Part shown: positions 27,706-35,519 of the stretch, one piece after another | Numbering within the stretch: position 1 is the first letter of the stretch | Layout: every line of letters begins with the position of its first letter | Assembly: GCA_036490215.1 (NCBI GenBank) | Contig: DASXEH010000036.1 | Span: 124,001-188,000, forward strand | Direction of reading: 5' to 3' | DNA length: 64,000 bases | DNA from: JASHSH01 sp036490215 | GTDB lineage: Bacteria; Pseudomonadota; Alphaproteobacteria; Rhodospirillales; Magnetospirillaceae | Made by a program: the position numbers and the translations under genes | The notes under the pieces: model-generated | Seen by the model: the letters and a program-made list of their open reading frames with translations, nothing else | What the model was told of the DNA's origin: nothing | Databases searched by the model: none

Positions 27706-29691
27706 ATGGCAGACCTATTCAACCAGCTTGCACCCAAATCCCAAACCTATTCCGCCAAGGATATCGAGGTCCTAGAGGGCCTGGAGCCTGTCCGGCGGCG
27801 TCCGGGCATGTATATCGGCGGCACCGACGACAAGGCGATGCACCATCTGGTCGCGGAAGCCTTGGACAACGCCATGGACGAGGCCGTGGCCGGCCATGCC
27901 GACCATATCGATCTCCAGCTTGACGTCGACGGCACCGCCCATGTGCGCGACAACGGCCGCGGCATCCCGATCGACCCGCATCCCAAGTTCCCGGGTAAGT
28001 CGGCGCTTGAGGTGATCTTCACCACGCTGCATTCGGGCGGCAAGTTCGGCTCCGACGCCTACAAGGTGTCGGGCGGTCTGCACGGTGTCGGTATCTCGGT
28101 GGTCAATGCGCTCTCCGATGCGCTGACCGTCGAAGTCGCGCGCGACAAGACACTCTATGTGCAAAGCTTCAGCCGCGGCGAAGCGCTCGGCAAGCCGAAG
28201 AAGGCCCCGCTCACCGAAAAGCGGCGCGGCACTTTGGTCAGCTTCCATCCCGATCCGAAGATCTTCGGCGCGCGCGCGCAGTTGAAACCCTCGACGCTCT
28301 ACAAGATGGCGCGTTCGAAGGCCTATCTGTACCGCGGTGTCGAGATCCGCTGGTCCTGCGATCCGGCGCTGCTCAAGGACGACGACAAGACACCGCAGCA
28401 GGAAGTGCTGCACTTCCCCGGCGGCCTCTCCGACTTTCTGACGAGCAGCCTTGCCGGACGATCGATCGTCGGTGGCCGTCCCTTCGCGGGCCAAGCCGCC
28501 TTCTCCGACGACCAAGGTCAGGTCGAATGGGCCGTGGCCTGGCCGGAAGACGAGGAAGGCTTCTGCAATTCCTACTGCAACACGATCGCGACGCCTGAGG
28601 GCGGCACCCATGAATTGGGGCTGCGCAGCGCGCTCGGTCGTTCGCTGCGGCAGTATGGCGAGCTGATCAACAACAAGCGTGCCAGTCTGATCACGGCTGA
28701 AGACGTCATGGGCGGCGCGGCCGTCGTGCTATCGCTGTTCATCCGCGAGCCGCAGTTCCAGGGCCAGACCAAGGAAAAGCTGGCCTCGCCGGAAGCGACG
28801 CGTCTGGTCGAAAGCTCGATCAAGGACCATTTCGACCACTTCCTGACCGGCGATCCGAATGCAGCGAAGGCGCTGCTGGAAAGCATTATCGAGCGCGCCG
28901 AGGACCGGCAGCGCAAGAAGGCCGAGCGCGAGTCGTCGAAGAAGGACCGCGCCGCCCGTCGCCGCCTGCCCGGCAAGCTGGCCGATTGCACCAAAGGCCG
29001 CACCGCGAGCAACGAAATCTTCCTGGTCGAGGGCGATTCGGCTGGTGGGTCAGCCAAACAAGGGCGTAACCGCGAGACGCAGGCCGTGCTGCCGCTGCGC
29101 GGCAAGATCCTCAACGTCGCCTCCGCCACCGTCGATAAGATGCGCGCCAACCAAGAGGTGCGCGATCTGAGCGAGGCGCTGGGTTGCGGCCTGCGCGATT
29201 CCTATGATGACGACAAGCTGCGCTACGAGCGCGTCATCATCATGACGGATGCCGATGTCGACGGCGCCCACATTGCGTCGCTGCTGATGACGTTCTTCTA
29301 TCAGGAGATGCCGTCGCTGATTCAGAACGGACATCTCTACCTCGCCTGCCCGCCGCTCTATCGCATTTCGGCGGGGACTAACGTGGTCTATGCGCGCGAC
29401 GACGCGCATAAGGAACAGCTGATGAAGACCACCTTCGCCAACAAGAAGATCGAGATCAGCCGCTTCAAAGGCCTGGGCGAGATGCCGCCGCATCAGCTCA
29501 AAGAAACGACCATGGATCCGGGCTCGCGCATCCTGCTGCGCGTGGTAGTGCCCCATGGACAGACTGCAGAAGACCATGACGAGGCGCGCGACACGGCCCA
29601 ACTGGTGGATGATCTGATGGGCCGCAATCCCGAACCGCGGTTCCGCTTCATTCAGGAGCGCGCGCAGTTCGCCAGAGATCTGGATGTGTGA
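27706..29691 (+). CDS. parE: DNA topoisomerase IV subunit B
   Basis: A 661-residue GHKL-ATPase/TOPRIM subunit which, with ParC, decatenates daughter chromosomes. ATPase motifs are EALDNAMDEAVAGHAD near residue 50 and DNGRGIPID near 85, with GGLHGVGISVVNALS near 122. The TOPRIM domain shows LVEGDSAGGSAKQGRNRETQ near 445 and MTDADVDGAHIASLL near 520. KPSTLYKMARSKAYLYRGVEIRW-type sequence and overall length distinguish ParE from the longer GyrB. Confidence 0.95.
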   Translation: MADLFNQLAPKSQTYSAKDIEVLEGLEPVRRRPGMYIGGTDDKAMHHLVAEALDNAMDEAVAGHADHIDLQLDVDGTAHVRDNGRGIPIDPHPKFPGKSALEVIFTTLHSGGKFGSDAYKVSGGLHGVGISVVNALSDALTVEVARDKTLYVQSFSRGEALGKPKKAPLTEKRRGTLVSFHPDPKIFGARAQLKPSTLYKMARSKAYLYRGVEIRWSCDPALLKDDDKTPQQEVLHFPGGLSDFLTSSLAGRSIVGGRPFAGQAAFSDDQGQVEWAVAWPEDEEGFCNSYCNTIATPEGGTHELGLRSALGRSLRQYGELINNKRASLITAEDVMGGAAVVLSLFIREPQFQGQTKEKLASPEATRLVESSIKDHFDHFLTGDPNAAKALLESIIERAEDRQRKKAERESSKKDRAARRRLPGKLADCTKGRTASNEIFLVEGDSAGGSAKQGRNRETQAVLPLRGKILNVASATVDKMRANQEVRDLSEALGCGLRDSYDDDKLRYERVIIMTDADVDGAHIASLLMTFFYQEMPSLIQNGHLYLACPPLYRISAGTNVVYARDDAHKEQLMKTTFANKKIEISRFKGLGEMPPHQLKETTMDPGSRILLRVVVPHGQTAEDHDEARDTAQLVDDLMGRNPEPRFRFIQERAQFARDLDV

Positions 29692-29833
29692 CTAGACGTT
29701 TGAGGCAGTTGTCGAGAATTGAAACTTTTGCGTTTTTAAGGATATTTGCGTATTGACTTATCCACACACTATGACAGTTTTATGACAGAACGCCTCAGGT
29801 ACGAGGCGCCTGTCGAAAGGTGGAAAACGCATC

Positions 29834-30232
29834 TTGAACAAGGTTGTCGGTAAAATCGTCCCGATCTCCCAGGCGCTCCATAGCCGGGCCCCGTCGAACC
29901 GCGACGAAATTGAAACTCTGTTCGAAGCGCTGGGCGGCGGAAACCTTCCCGTGCGGACCCAGAAACTGTCCTCCGCCACCATCATCAAGAAGTCGAAAAA
30001 GCTGGTCGAAGAGGCCAGCGAAATGTCGTTCGAAGCCGTCTTCGGCCGCCGCCGCGGCGTGATCGAAGAAAGCGCCGACCTGATCTATCACATGGTCGTG
30101 CTCTGGCGGTCCTGCGGCGTGAAACCCGAGGACATCTGGAAAGAGATGCGCCAGCGCGCCGAAGAGATGGGCGTCGCGCAAAAGCTGCCCAAACGCGATA
30201 AGAAAAAATCGGCTAAAGTCATTCGCGCCTGA
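29834..30232 (+). CDS. Phosphoribosyl-ATP pyrophosphatase-like (HisE/MazG-fold) protein
   Basis: A 132-residue all-alpha NTP pyrophosphatase fold protein. The metal-binding pattern KKLVEEASEMSFEAV and VIEESADLIYHMVVLW matches HisE (E-x-x-E and E-x-x-D on two helices). It reads from a TTG at 29834, with AAGGTGG 10 bases upstream; no ATG start exists nearby. It is not in a histidine operon, and its basic C-terminal tail (KLPKRDKKKSAKVIRA) is unusual, so it is probably a divergent paralogue with a house-cleaning or unknown pyrophosphatase role. Confidence 0.7.
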   Translation: MNKVVGKIVPISQALHSRAPSNRDEIETLFEALGGGNLPVRTQKLSSATIIKKSKKLVEEASEMSFEAVFGRRRGVIEESADLIYHMVVLWRSCGVKPEDIWKEMRQRAEEMGVAQKLPKRDKKKSAKVIRA

Positions 30233-30273
30233 CGGGAATCGTCCGGCCGCCAGGATGGGGCCTGAGACGAGCC

Positions 30274-31467
30274 GTGACCGATCAGAAGACCGACACCACA
30301 CCTTTCGACGCTCAAGACCGCCGCCGCGCCTATGCCTTCATCGTCGCGATGGGTGTGGTCAGCTTCTTCGGCGACATCACCTATGAAGGCGCGCGCGGCA
30401 TCACCGGCCCGTTCCTCGCCATGCTGGGCGCCAGCGGCACCATCGTCGGCATCGCGACCGGCGCAGGCGAGATGGCGGGCTTCGGCCTTCGCCTGTTCTC
30501 GGGGCTTCTCGCCGATCGCACGAAGCGCTACTGGCTGATCGCGATCTTCGGCTACATCATCAATCTCGTCGTCGTGCCGCTGCTGGCGCTGGCGCACAAT
30601 TGGCAATTCGCCGTCACGCTGATCATCCTCGAACGCGTCGCCAAGGCGTTGCGCACCCCGTCTCGTGACACGCTACTGGCCGGCGCTGCCGAAGTGGTCG
30701 GCCCCGGCAAAGGCTTCGGCCTGCACGAAGCGATGGATAGTGCCGGCGGCCTGCTCGGCCCGCTGATCATGACCGCGATCCTGGCTTGGGATGGACGCTA
30801 CGATATCGCCTTCGCCACTCTCGCCGCGCCGGCCCTGCTCGCGATCATCACGCTCGGCTTCGCCTGGCGGCGCTTCCCCGATCCCGGCAAGACCAAGGCG
30901 CGCGCGACCGTGCAGAGCGAAGCACAGAACCAGCGCCCGTTCTGGATCGCGGTCGCGGCACTCTCAATCCTCGCCGCGGCCACCGTCGACTATCCGCTGA
31001 TGGCCTACCACTTCGGCAAGACCCATGCGATCGGCGCCGAATGGATTCCGGCCATGTACAGCCTGGCGCAGGCAACCAACGGGTTGGCCAGCTTGGGCTT
31101 CGGCCGGTTGTTCGATCGCTACGGCAGTTCGGTGCTGATCTTCGCCGCGATCCTGGCCGCCTTCGCGCCGGTCCTCGCCTTCCTGCTTGGCCCGGTCGGC
31201 GCGGTACTTGGAGTGGCGGTCTGGGGCCTGGCCGGCGGCGGGCGCGACACGATGGCGCGCGGGCTGATCGCTAAGATGATCCCGGCCGGCAAACGCGGCT
31301 CGGCCTATGGCATCTACAATGCTGTCTTCGGCGTCGCCTGGTTCGCCGGCAGTGCTGTGATGGGCTGGCTCTACGACATCGCGCCGTGGATGCTGGTGGC
31401 CTGCTCGCTGGCTCTGCACGCCGCTGCGGTGATCGTACTCACCCTGGTGCGCGCGCCGAAGCGCTGA
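30274..31467 (+). CDS. Major facilitator superfamily transporter
   Basis: A 397-residue membrane protein with about twelve hydrophobic segments and the MFS loop LLADRTKRYWLIAIFGY between segments 2 and 3. The motif LRTPSRDTLLAGAAEVVG in the first half resembles a group of uncharacterised drug/metabolite exporters. It starts from a GTG at 30274, and the next gene follows after 14 bases. Substrate unknown. Confidence 0.85.
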   Translation: MTDQKTDTTPFDAQDRRRAYAFIVAMGVVSFFGDITYEGARGITGPFLAMLGASGTIVGIATGAGEMAGFGLRLFSGLLADRTKRYWLIAIFGYIINLVVVPLLALAHNWQFAVTLIILERVAKALRTPSRDTLLAGAAEVVGPGKGFGLHEAMDSAGGLLGPLIMTAILAWDGRYDIAFATLAAPALLAIITLGFAWRRFPDPGKTKARATVQSEAQNQRPFWIAVAALSILAAATVDYPLMAYHFGKTHAIGAEWIPAMYSLAQATNGLASLGFGRLFDRYGSSVLIFAAILAAFAPVLAFLLGPVGAVLGVAVWGLAGGGRDTMARGLIAKMIPAGKRGSAYGIYNAVFGVAWFAGSAVMGWLYDIAPWMLVACSLALHAAAVIVLTLVRAPKR

Positions 31468-31481
31468 ACCCGGCACCGATC

Positions 31482-31943
31482 ATGACCACCCATTATCTGC
31501 GCGTCGTCGAAGGCCTCGATATTCTCGACAACGTGCTCGCGCCGTTCATCGTGCGTGTGCTGCGCGAGCATTACGATCATGACTGGTGGTGGCATGGCGT
31601 GCTGGGAACGCTGCATCCCGATCAGCGCCGCCGCCTTCCGCATGGCGGCGATACCGATCATCTCATCCAATGGATGGACCCGGCGATCTGCCTCAACGTG
31701 ATCGAACATCATTGGAAAGATTTGTTCAGCCGGGAGTTCCGGCCCGAGACGTTGAGTTGGGTGCGCGAGCTGCACGCCACGCGCAACACCATCGCTCACA
31801 AAGGCCCTGCCGACATCGACCAGGCCTATGCGCGGCACACGCTCGATCTGGTCCGCAAGGTTGTCGCGCCAATCGATGCCAGCGCGGCCGATCGGGTCAT
31901 GATGCTGGCAGCGCAACTAAGCCGCATCGAGACGCCGCTGTAG
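31482..31943 (+). CDS. Swt1-type HEPN domain protein, standalone
   Basis: A 153-residue cytoplasmic protein made only of a HEPN-like helical domain. The N-terminal VVEGLDILDNVLAPFIVRVLREHY and the C-terminal ELHATRNTIAHKGP (R-N-x-x-A-H around residue 105) fit the Swt1 family HEPN domain, which elsewhere is fused to ATPases and nucleases of defence or stress systems. The R-x4-6-H ribonuclease motif is present (RNTIAH), so an RNase role is possible. It starts 14 bases after the MFS gene and seems to share its transcript; no ATPase or antitoxin partner is seen. Confidence 0.68.
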   Translation: MTTHYLRVVEGLDILDNVLAPFIVRVLREHYDHDWWWHGVLGTLHPDQRRRLPHGGDTDHLIQWMDPAICLNVIEHHWKDLFSREFRPETLSWVRELHATRNTIAHKGPADIDQAYARHTLDLVRKVVAPIDASAADRVMMLAAQLSRIETPL

Positions 31944-31946
31944 GCC

Positions 31947-31969
31947 GCGAGCGGGTATCTCCCGCTCGC
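31947..31969. terminator. Hairpin between convergent genes
   Basis: GCGAGCGGG and CCCGCTCGC form a perfect nine-base-pair stem with a TATCT loop just after the HEPN gene stop and before the 3-prime end of the clpP paralogue. There is no strong U-tract, so termination efficiency is uncertain. Confidence 0.5.
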
Positions 31970-32005
31970 ACCCATAGACAGTGACGGCGCATTCGCGCCC
32001 CATCG

Positions 32006-32644
32006 TCACACTTTGTCCAGATCGCTCCGCTTGGCAATGATGCGGCTGCAGAGACCGTATTCGATGGCTTCGCCGGCGGTCATCCAATAGTTGCGCTCGG
32101 TATCGCGCGCGACGCGTTCGAGCGATTGACCGGTCTCGTCCGCGATGATGCGGTTCAAGCGCTCGCGCATCTTGATGATCTCGCGCGCTTCGATATCGAT
32201 ATCCACCGCCTTGCCCTGGAAGCCGCCCATCGGCTGGTGCAGCAGAAAGCGCGTGTGGGGCAAGCAAATCCGTTGCTTGGGTTTGCCGCCCAGGAAGATC
32301 AAAGCGCCCGCGCTGGCCACCCAGCCCGTGCCGATCATGCGGATCGGAATATCGTCGTGGAGGAACTTGATCGTGTCGTGAATCGAATCGCCCGATTCGA
32401 CGTGACCGCCCGGCGAGTTGACATAGACATCGATCGGCTTGTCCGATTCCTCGGCCAAGGTCAGCAGGCGCGAGACGACGTCCTTGGCGAGCTTATCGTT
32501 GATCTGCCCGAACACCATGACCTTGCGGTCACGCAACAGGCGGTTTTCCAACACGCTGCTGCCCGAACCGTCCTTTTCGCTGCCCTGCGGCGCGTCGGGC
32601 TCGTCTTCGTCGTCCATAGTGGCTTGCCAATACACATGCTTCAC
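32006..32644 (-). CDS. ClpP-family serine protease, paralogue
   Basis: A ClpP-fold protease of about 212 residues. The catalytic serine is in GWVASAGALIF, the histidine in RFLLHQPMGGFQG, and the aspartate in VARDTERNYWM, so the triad is intact. It differs from housekeeping ClpP by an acidic, low-complexity N-terminus (DDEDEPDAPQGSEKDGSG) in place of the usual propeptide and by isolation from clpX. A GTG at 32644 with AAGGA 8 bases upstream is the best start; an ATG at 32617 is the alternative. Its ATPase partner is unknown. Confidence 0.88.
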   Translation of the reverse strand: MKHVYWQATMDDEDEPDAPQGSEKDGSGSSVLENRLLRDRKVMVFGQINDKLAKDVVSRLLTLAEESDKPIDVYVNSPGGHVESGDSIHDTIKFLHDDIPIRMIGTGWVASAGALIFLGGKPKQRICLPHTRFLLHQPMGGFQGKAVDIDIEAREIIKMRERLNRIIADETGQSLERVARDTERNYWMTAGEAIEYGLCSRIIAKRSDLDKV

Positions 32645-32730
32645 GGCGCGTATCCTTCTATTGGCCATCCTGAGCGAACAGCTGTTCAACCGATCTCGGT
32701 CATAAGATAAGTCAACCTAGCCGAACTACA

Positions 32731-32781
32731 AAGTGGGGCCGAGGCCCGGACGTTTCACCGGGTCCAAAGCCGGCCCCACTT
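32731..32781. terminator. Terminator-like hairpin between mepA and the clpP paralogue
   Basis: AAGTGGGGCCG (32731-32741) pairs with CGGCCCCACTT (32771-32781); inner arms GGCCCGG and CCGGGTCC extend the stem. It follows the mepA stop. The U-tract is weak on both strands. Confidence 0.6.
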
Positions 32782-32793
32782 AATTTCCCAATC

Positions 32794-33567
32794 CTATTTT
32801 CCCAATATCGCTTTGCACATCGCCGGTAGTTGCGGGTGCGGCCCTTTCGACGGCTTCGGATGCGCGGCATCCGGCGTGAACCACCAATCGAGTGGAGCGC
32901 CACAGCCATCGCCCGCCGGGATCGGATCACGCGGCAGGCAATCTTCATCGCCGGGTGGGCAGCTCAGCCGCACATGGAAATGCGCTTCGTGTCCCCACCA
33001 CGGCCGGATCTTGCGCAGCCAGGCGCGATCACCGGTCAGGCTCTTGCACAATTCGCGCTTGATCACCGGATTGACGAAGATGCGTTCGACGCGCGGATCG
33101 GTCGCGAACTGATGCAGCAGCGTGACCTGTGGCGCGCCCCAGAGCGAACGGTCCATCACCGCGTCGTTGACCATCACCGCATGGAATTGCGGATTCTCGC
33201 GGTCCTGTTCGCTGAGCGGCTCATCCAGCAGCCGGAACAACACATCGACGTCGAGGCCCATTTGATGACTCGCGTGGCCGATCAGGATCGGCCCGCCGCG
33301 CGGCGCGCCGAGATCGCCGATGATCAATTTACCGAGCGGCTTGGCCTTCGCCGCCATGTCTTCCAGGAAGGCGATCAGGAACGGATTGCCCCAGTCGTGA
33401 TGCGTGGATGGGCGCAGCACTTCCCAGTTGGGACCGGAAGTGGGCATTTCCGTCGCGCCGACGACACAGCCATTCGCCGGCGAGCCGATCGAGTCGGGAG
33501 CACCCGGAACGGGCGTGACATTTTCGTCAGCAAAGGCAGGCGCGGCGGAGAGGAACAACCCCGTCAT
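32794..33567 (-). CDS. mepA: Penicillin-insensitive murein endopeptidase
   Basis: A roughly 257-residue LAS-type metalloendopeptidase that cuts peptide crosslinks in peptidoglycan. Zinc ligands are in GHASHQMGLDVDVLF and WWGHEAHFHVRLSCP; cysteine pairs and SANGCV-type N-terminus match MepA. The 5-prime end overlaps a family A repeat: the ATG at 33567 gives a short MTGLFLSAAPAFA leader without positive charge, while an upstream TTG at 33594 would give LLRRLCLLAMTGLFLSAAPAFA, a better signal peptide encoded largely by the repeat. The true start is therefore open. Confidence 0.88.
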   Translation of the reverse strand: MTGLFLSAAPAFADENVTPVPGAPDSIGSPANGCVVGATEMPTSGPNWEVLRPSTHHDWGNPFLIAFLEDMAAKAKPLGKLIIGDLGAPRGGPILIGHASHQMGLDVDVLFRLLDEPLSEQDRENPQFHAVMVNDAVMDRSLWGAPQVTLLHQFATDPRVERIFVNPVIKRELCKSLTGDRAWLRKIRPWWGHEAHFHVRLSCPPGDEDCLPRDPIPAGDGCGAPLDWWFTPDAAHPKPSKGPHPQLPAMCKAILGK

Positions 33568-33643
33568 TGCGAGGAGGCATAGCCGACGAAGCAATCCAAC
33601 GACTGGATCACAGAGTGGATTGCTTCGCTGCGCTCGCAATGAC
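33563..33643. repeat. Dispersed palindromic repeat, family A, copy 2
   Basis: GTCATTGCGAG at one end and CTCGCAATGAC at the other, with the same GACGAAGCAATCCA / TGGATTGCTTCG inner arms as the copy at 16135-16250, but shorter. It overlaps the translation start of mepA and lies 14 bases from the prfB stop. Confidence 0.85.
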
Positions 33644-33656
33644 ATCGATCTGTTCT

Positions 33657-34794
33657 CTATGATTCGGCGCTTTCCGACGCGAGACGGCCTAAGCGCGAGG
33701 CCAGCGATGCGGCCATGAACTTGTCGAGATCGCCGTTGAGCACGCCCTGCGTGTCCGAGGTTTCGATACCGGTGCGCAGGTCCTTCACCATCTGATAGGG
33801 CTGCAGCACATAGGACCGAATCTGATGGCCCCAGCCGATATCCGCCTTCTGGGCGTTCTCGGCACTGGTGATCGCTTCGCGGCGCGCGAGCTCAGCCTCG
33901 TAGATGCGCGCCTTCAGCATCGCCTCGGCCTTGGCGCGATTCTGGTGCTGCGAGCGCTCGCTCTGGACCGCGACCACGATCGGCTGCTCCATCCCTGGCG
34001 TTTGATAGGTGAAGCGCACTGCACTGTCGGTCTTGTTGACGTGCTGGCCGCCCGCGCCCGACGAACGATAGGTATCGACGCGCAGATATTTGTCGAAGAT
34101 CTCGACATCGATCTTGTCGTCGACCACCGGGAAGATCCAGACCGAGGAGAAGCTGGTGTGGCGCCGCGCGTTCGAATCGTAGGGCGAAATACGCACCAAC
34201 CGGTGCACGCCGCTTTCGGTCTTCAGCCAGCCATAGGCATTCTCGCCGAGGATACGCACGGTGGCGGATTTGATGCCCGCCTCTTCGCCCGGGCTTTCTT
34301 CCAGCCACTCGACTTTGTAACCATGCTGTTCCGCCCAACGCGTGTACATGCGCAGCAACATCTCGGCCCAATCCTGCGCCTCGGTACCGCCGGCGCCGGC
34401 ATGGACTTCGATATAGGCGTCGTTAGCGTCGGCCTCGCCCGATAGAAGACTGTCGAGTTCGAGCTTGGCGACATATTCCTGCAACTTGCGCAGCGCGTTG
34501 ATGGCATCGTTGACCATGCCCTCGTCGCCCTCGGCATCGGCCATCTCGGCAAGTTCGATATTGTCGGCCAGGCCGCGCTCAATGGTGCGGATGCCGCCAA
34601 TAGCAGTTTCGAGTTTATTGCGCTCGCGCATCACCGCCTGGGCGGCGGAGGAATCGTTCCAGAGATTGGGGTCGCCGGCTTTGACGTTCAGTTCGTCGAG
34701 GCGAGGCAGCGAAGCATCCCAGTCAAAGATGCCTCCTCAGCAGTACGAGCGACCGCTTGATTTCGTTGGACAGGGATTCGATTTCGGCGCGCAT
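33657..34794 (-). CDS. prfB: Peptide chain release factor 2, programmed +1 frameshift
   Basis: RF2 ends translation at UGA and UAA. The gene starts at ATG 34794, reads 23 codons (MRAEIESLSNEIKRSLVLLR...HL), and meets an in-frame TGA at 34723-34725. The slip site CTTTGAC preceded by AGGAGG is the classical autoregulatory frameshift signal; skipping the T at 34725 continues in the frame that begins DWDASLPRLDELN and ends at 33657, giving 378 residues. The class I release factor motif GGQ lies in SSGAGGQHVNKTDSAVR, and the UGA-recognition SPF-type motif region reads ISPYDSNARRHTSF. A strong AGGAG precedes the start codon. Confidence 0.96.
34722..34737 (-). promoter_or_regulatory. prfB frameshift site
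   Basis: The leftward sequence AGGAGGCATCTTTGAC combines an internal Shine-Dalgarno, the slippery CTT, the UGA codon and a following C. Low RF2 slows termination at UGA and lets the ribosome slip by +1. Confidence 0.93.
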
Positions 34795-34862
34795 CGCACG
34801 GCACTCCTATGGGTCGGCAAAGTTTTAGGGAAAAGCGCAGGGCGACGCAAGCGCCGTCGCAG

Positions 34863-35468
34863 TTACCGCTGGGCGAGGACGCGGCGGACTTTGTCGCGCA
34901 GCAGCGGCAGAATGTCGCGCTCGAACCAGGGGTTGCGTGTCATCCAGACGCGGCTGCGCCAAGACGGATGAGGCAACGGAAAGACATTTGGGGGATACGA
35001 CGCGACGGAGCGGACAATCTCGGTGAGCGTCTCGCGTTTCGCGTCGGGCAGGTAGTGCCTCTGCGCATAGGAGCCGACCAGCAGAGTCAATCGCTCCTCG
35101 GGCAGGCAGGCCATCACCCGCTCGTGCCACAGCGGCGCACATTCCCGGCGCGGCGGCAGATCGCCACTGGTGCCAGTCCCGGGATAACAAAATCCCATCG
35201 GTACCAGCGCCACCTTTGCGGGGTCGTAAAAGTCTTCGTCGGCGAGGCTGGTCCAATCCCGCAGCCGCGCGCCGCTGTCGTCATTCCAAGGCACGCCGCT
35301 CGCATGGACGCGCGCGCCCGGCGCCTGGCCGATAATAACGATACGAGCGGTCGCACTGAACTGCACGACCGGTCGCGGCCCCGCAGCAAGACTGGCCGCG
35401 CAAACCTCGCACGCCCGAATCTCGGTGAGCAGGCGCGTGACCGCCGCGCGCGAGATTTTAACTGTCAC
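34863..35468 (-). CDS. Uracil-DNA glycosylase family protein
   Basis: A 201-residue protein of the UDG superfamily (COG1573-like). The active-site loop is IVIIGQAPGARVHASGVPWNDDSG near residue 45-68 and the DNA-intercalating loop is PLPHPSWRSRVW near 162-173, with CEVCAAS near the N-terminus reminiscent of iron-sulfur type glycosylases but with only two cysteines in that position. It probably removes uracil or acts in a related base-repair step. It lies alone between prfB and the PBP1A gene. Confidence 0.82.
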   Translation of the reverse strand: MTVKISRAAVTRLLTEIRACEVCAASLAAGPRPVVQFSATARIVIIGQAPGARVHASGVPWNDDSGARLRDWTSLADEDFYDPAKVALVPMGFCYPGTGTSGDLPPRRECAPLWHERVMACLPEERLTLLVGSYAQRHYLPDAKRETLTEIVRSVASYPPNVFPLPHPSWRSRVWMTRNPWFERDILPLLRDKVRRVLAQR

Positions 35469-35519
35469 GGATGCGGGGCCCTAGACTTTCGCCACACAGG
35501 ACGTGCTCCTCGGCGACGC

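Noticed and set aside
34723..34725. In-frame TGA in prfB as a sign of a pseudogene
   Set aside because: The surrounding AGGAGG and CTTTGAC are the known programmed frameshift signal, so the gene is intact.
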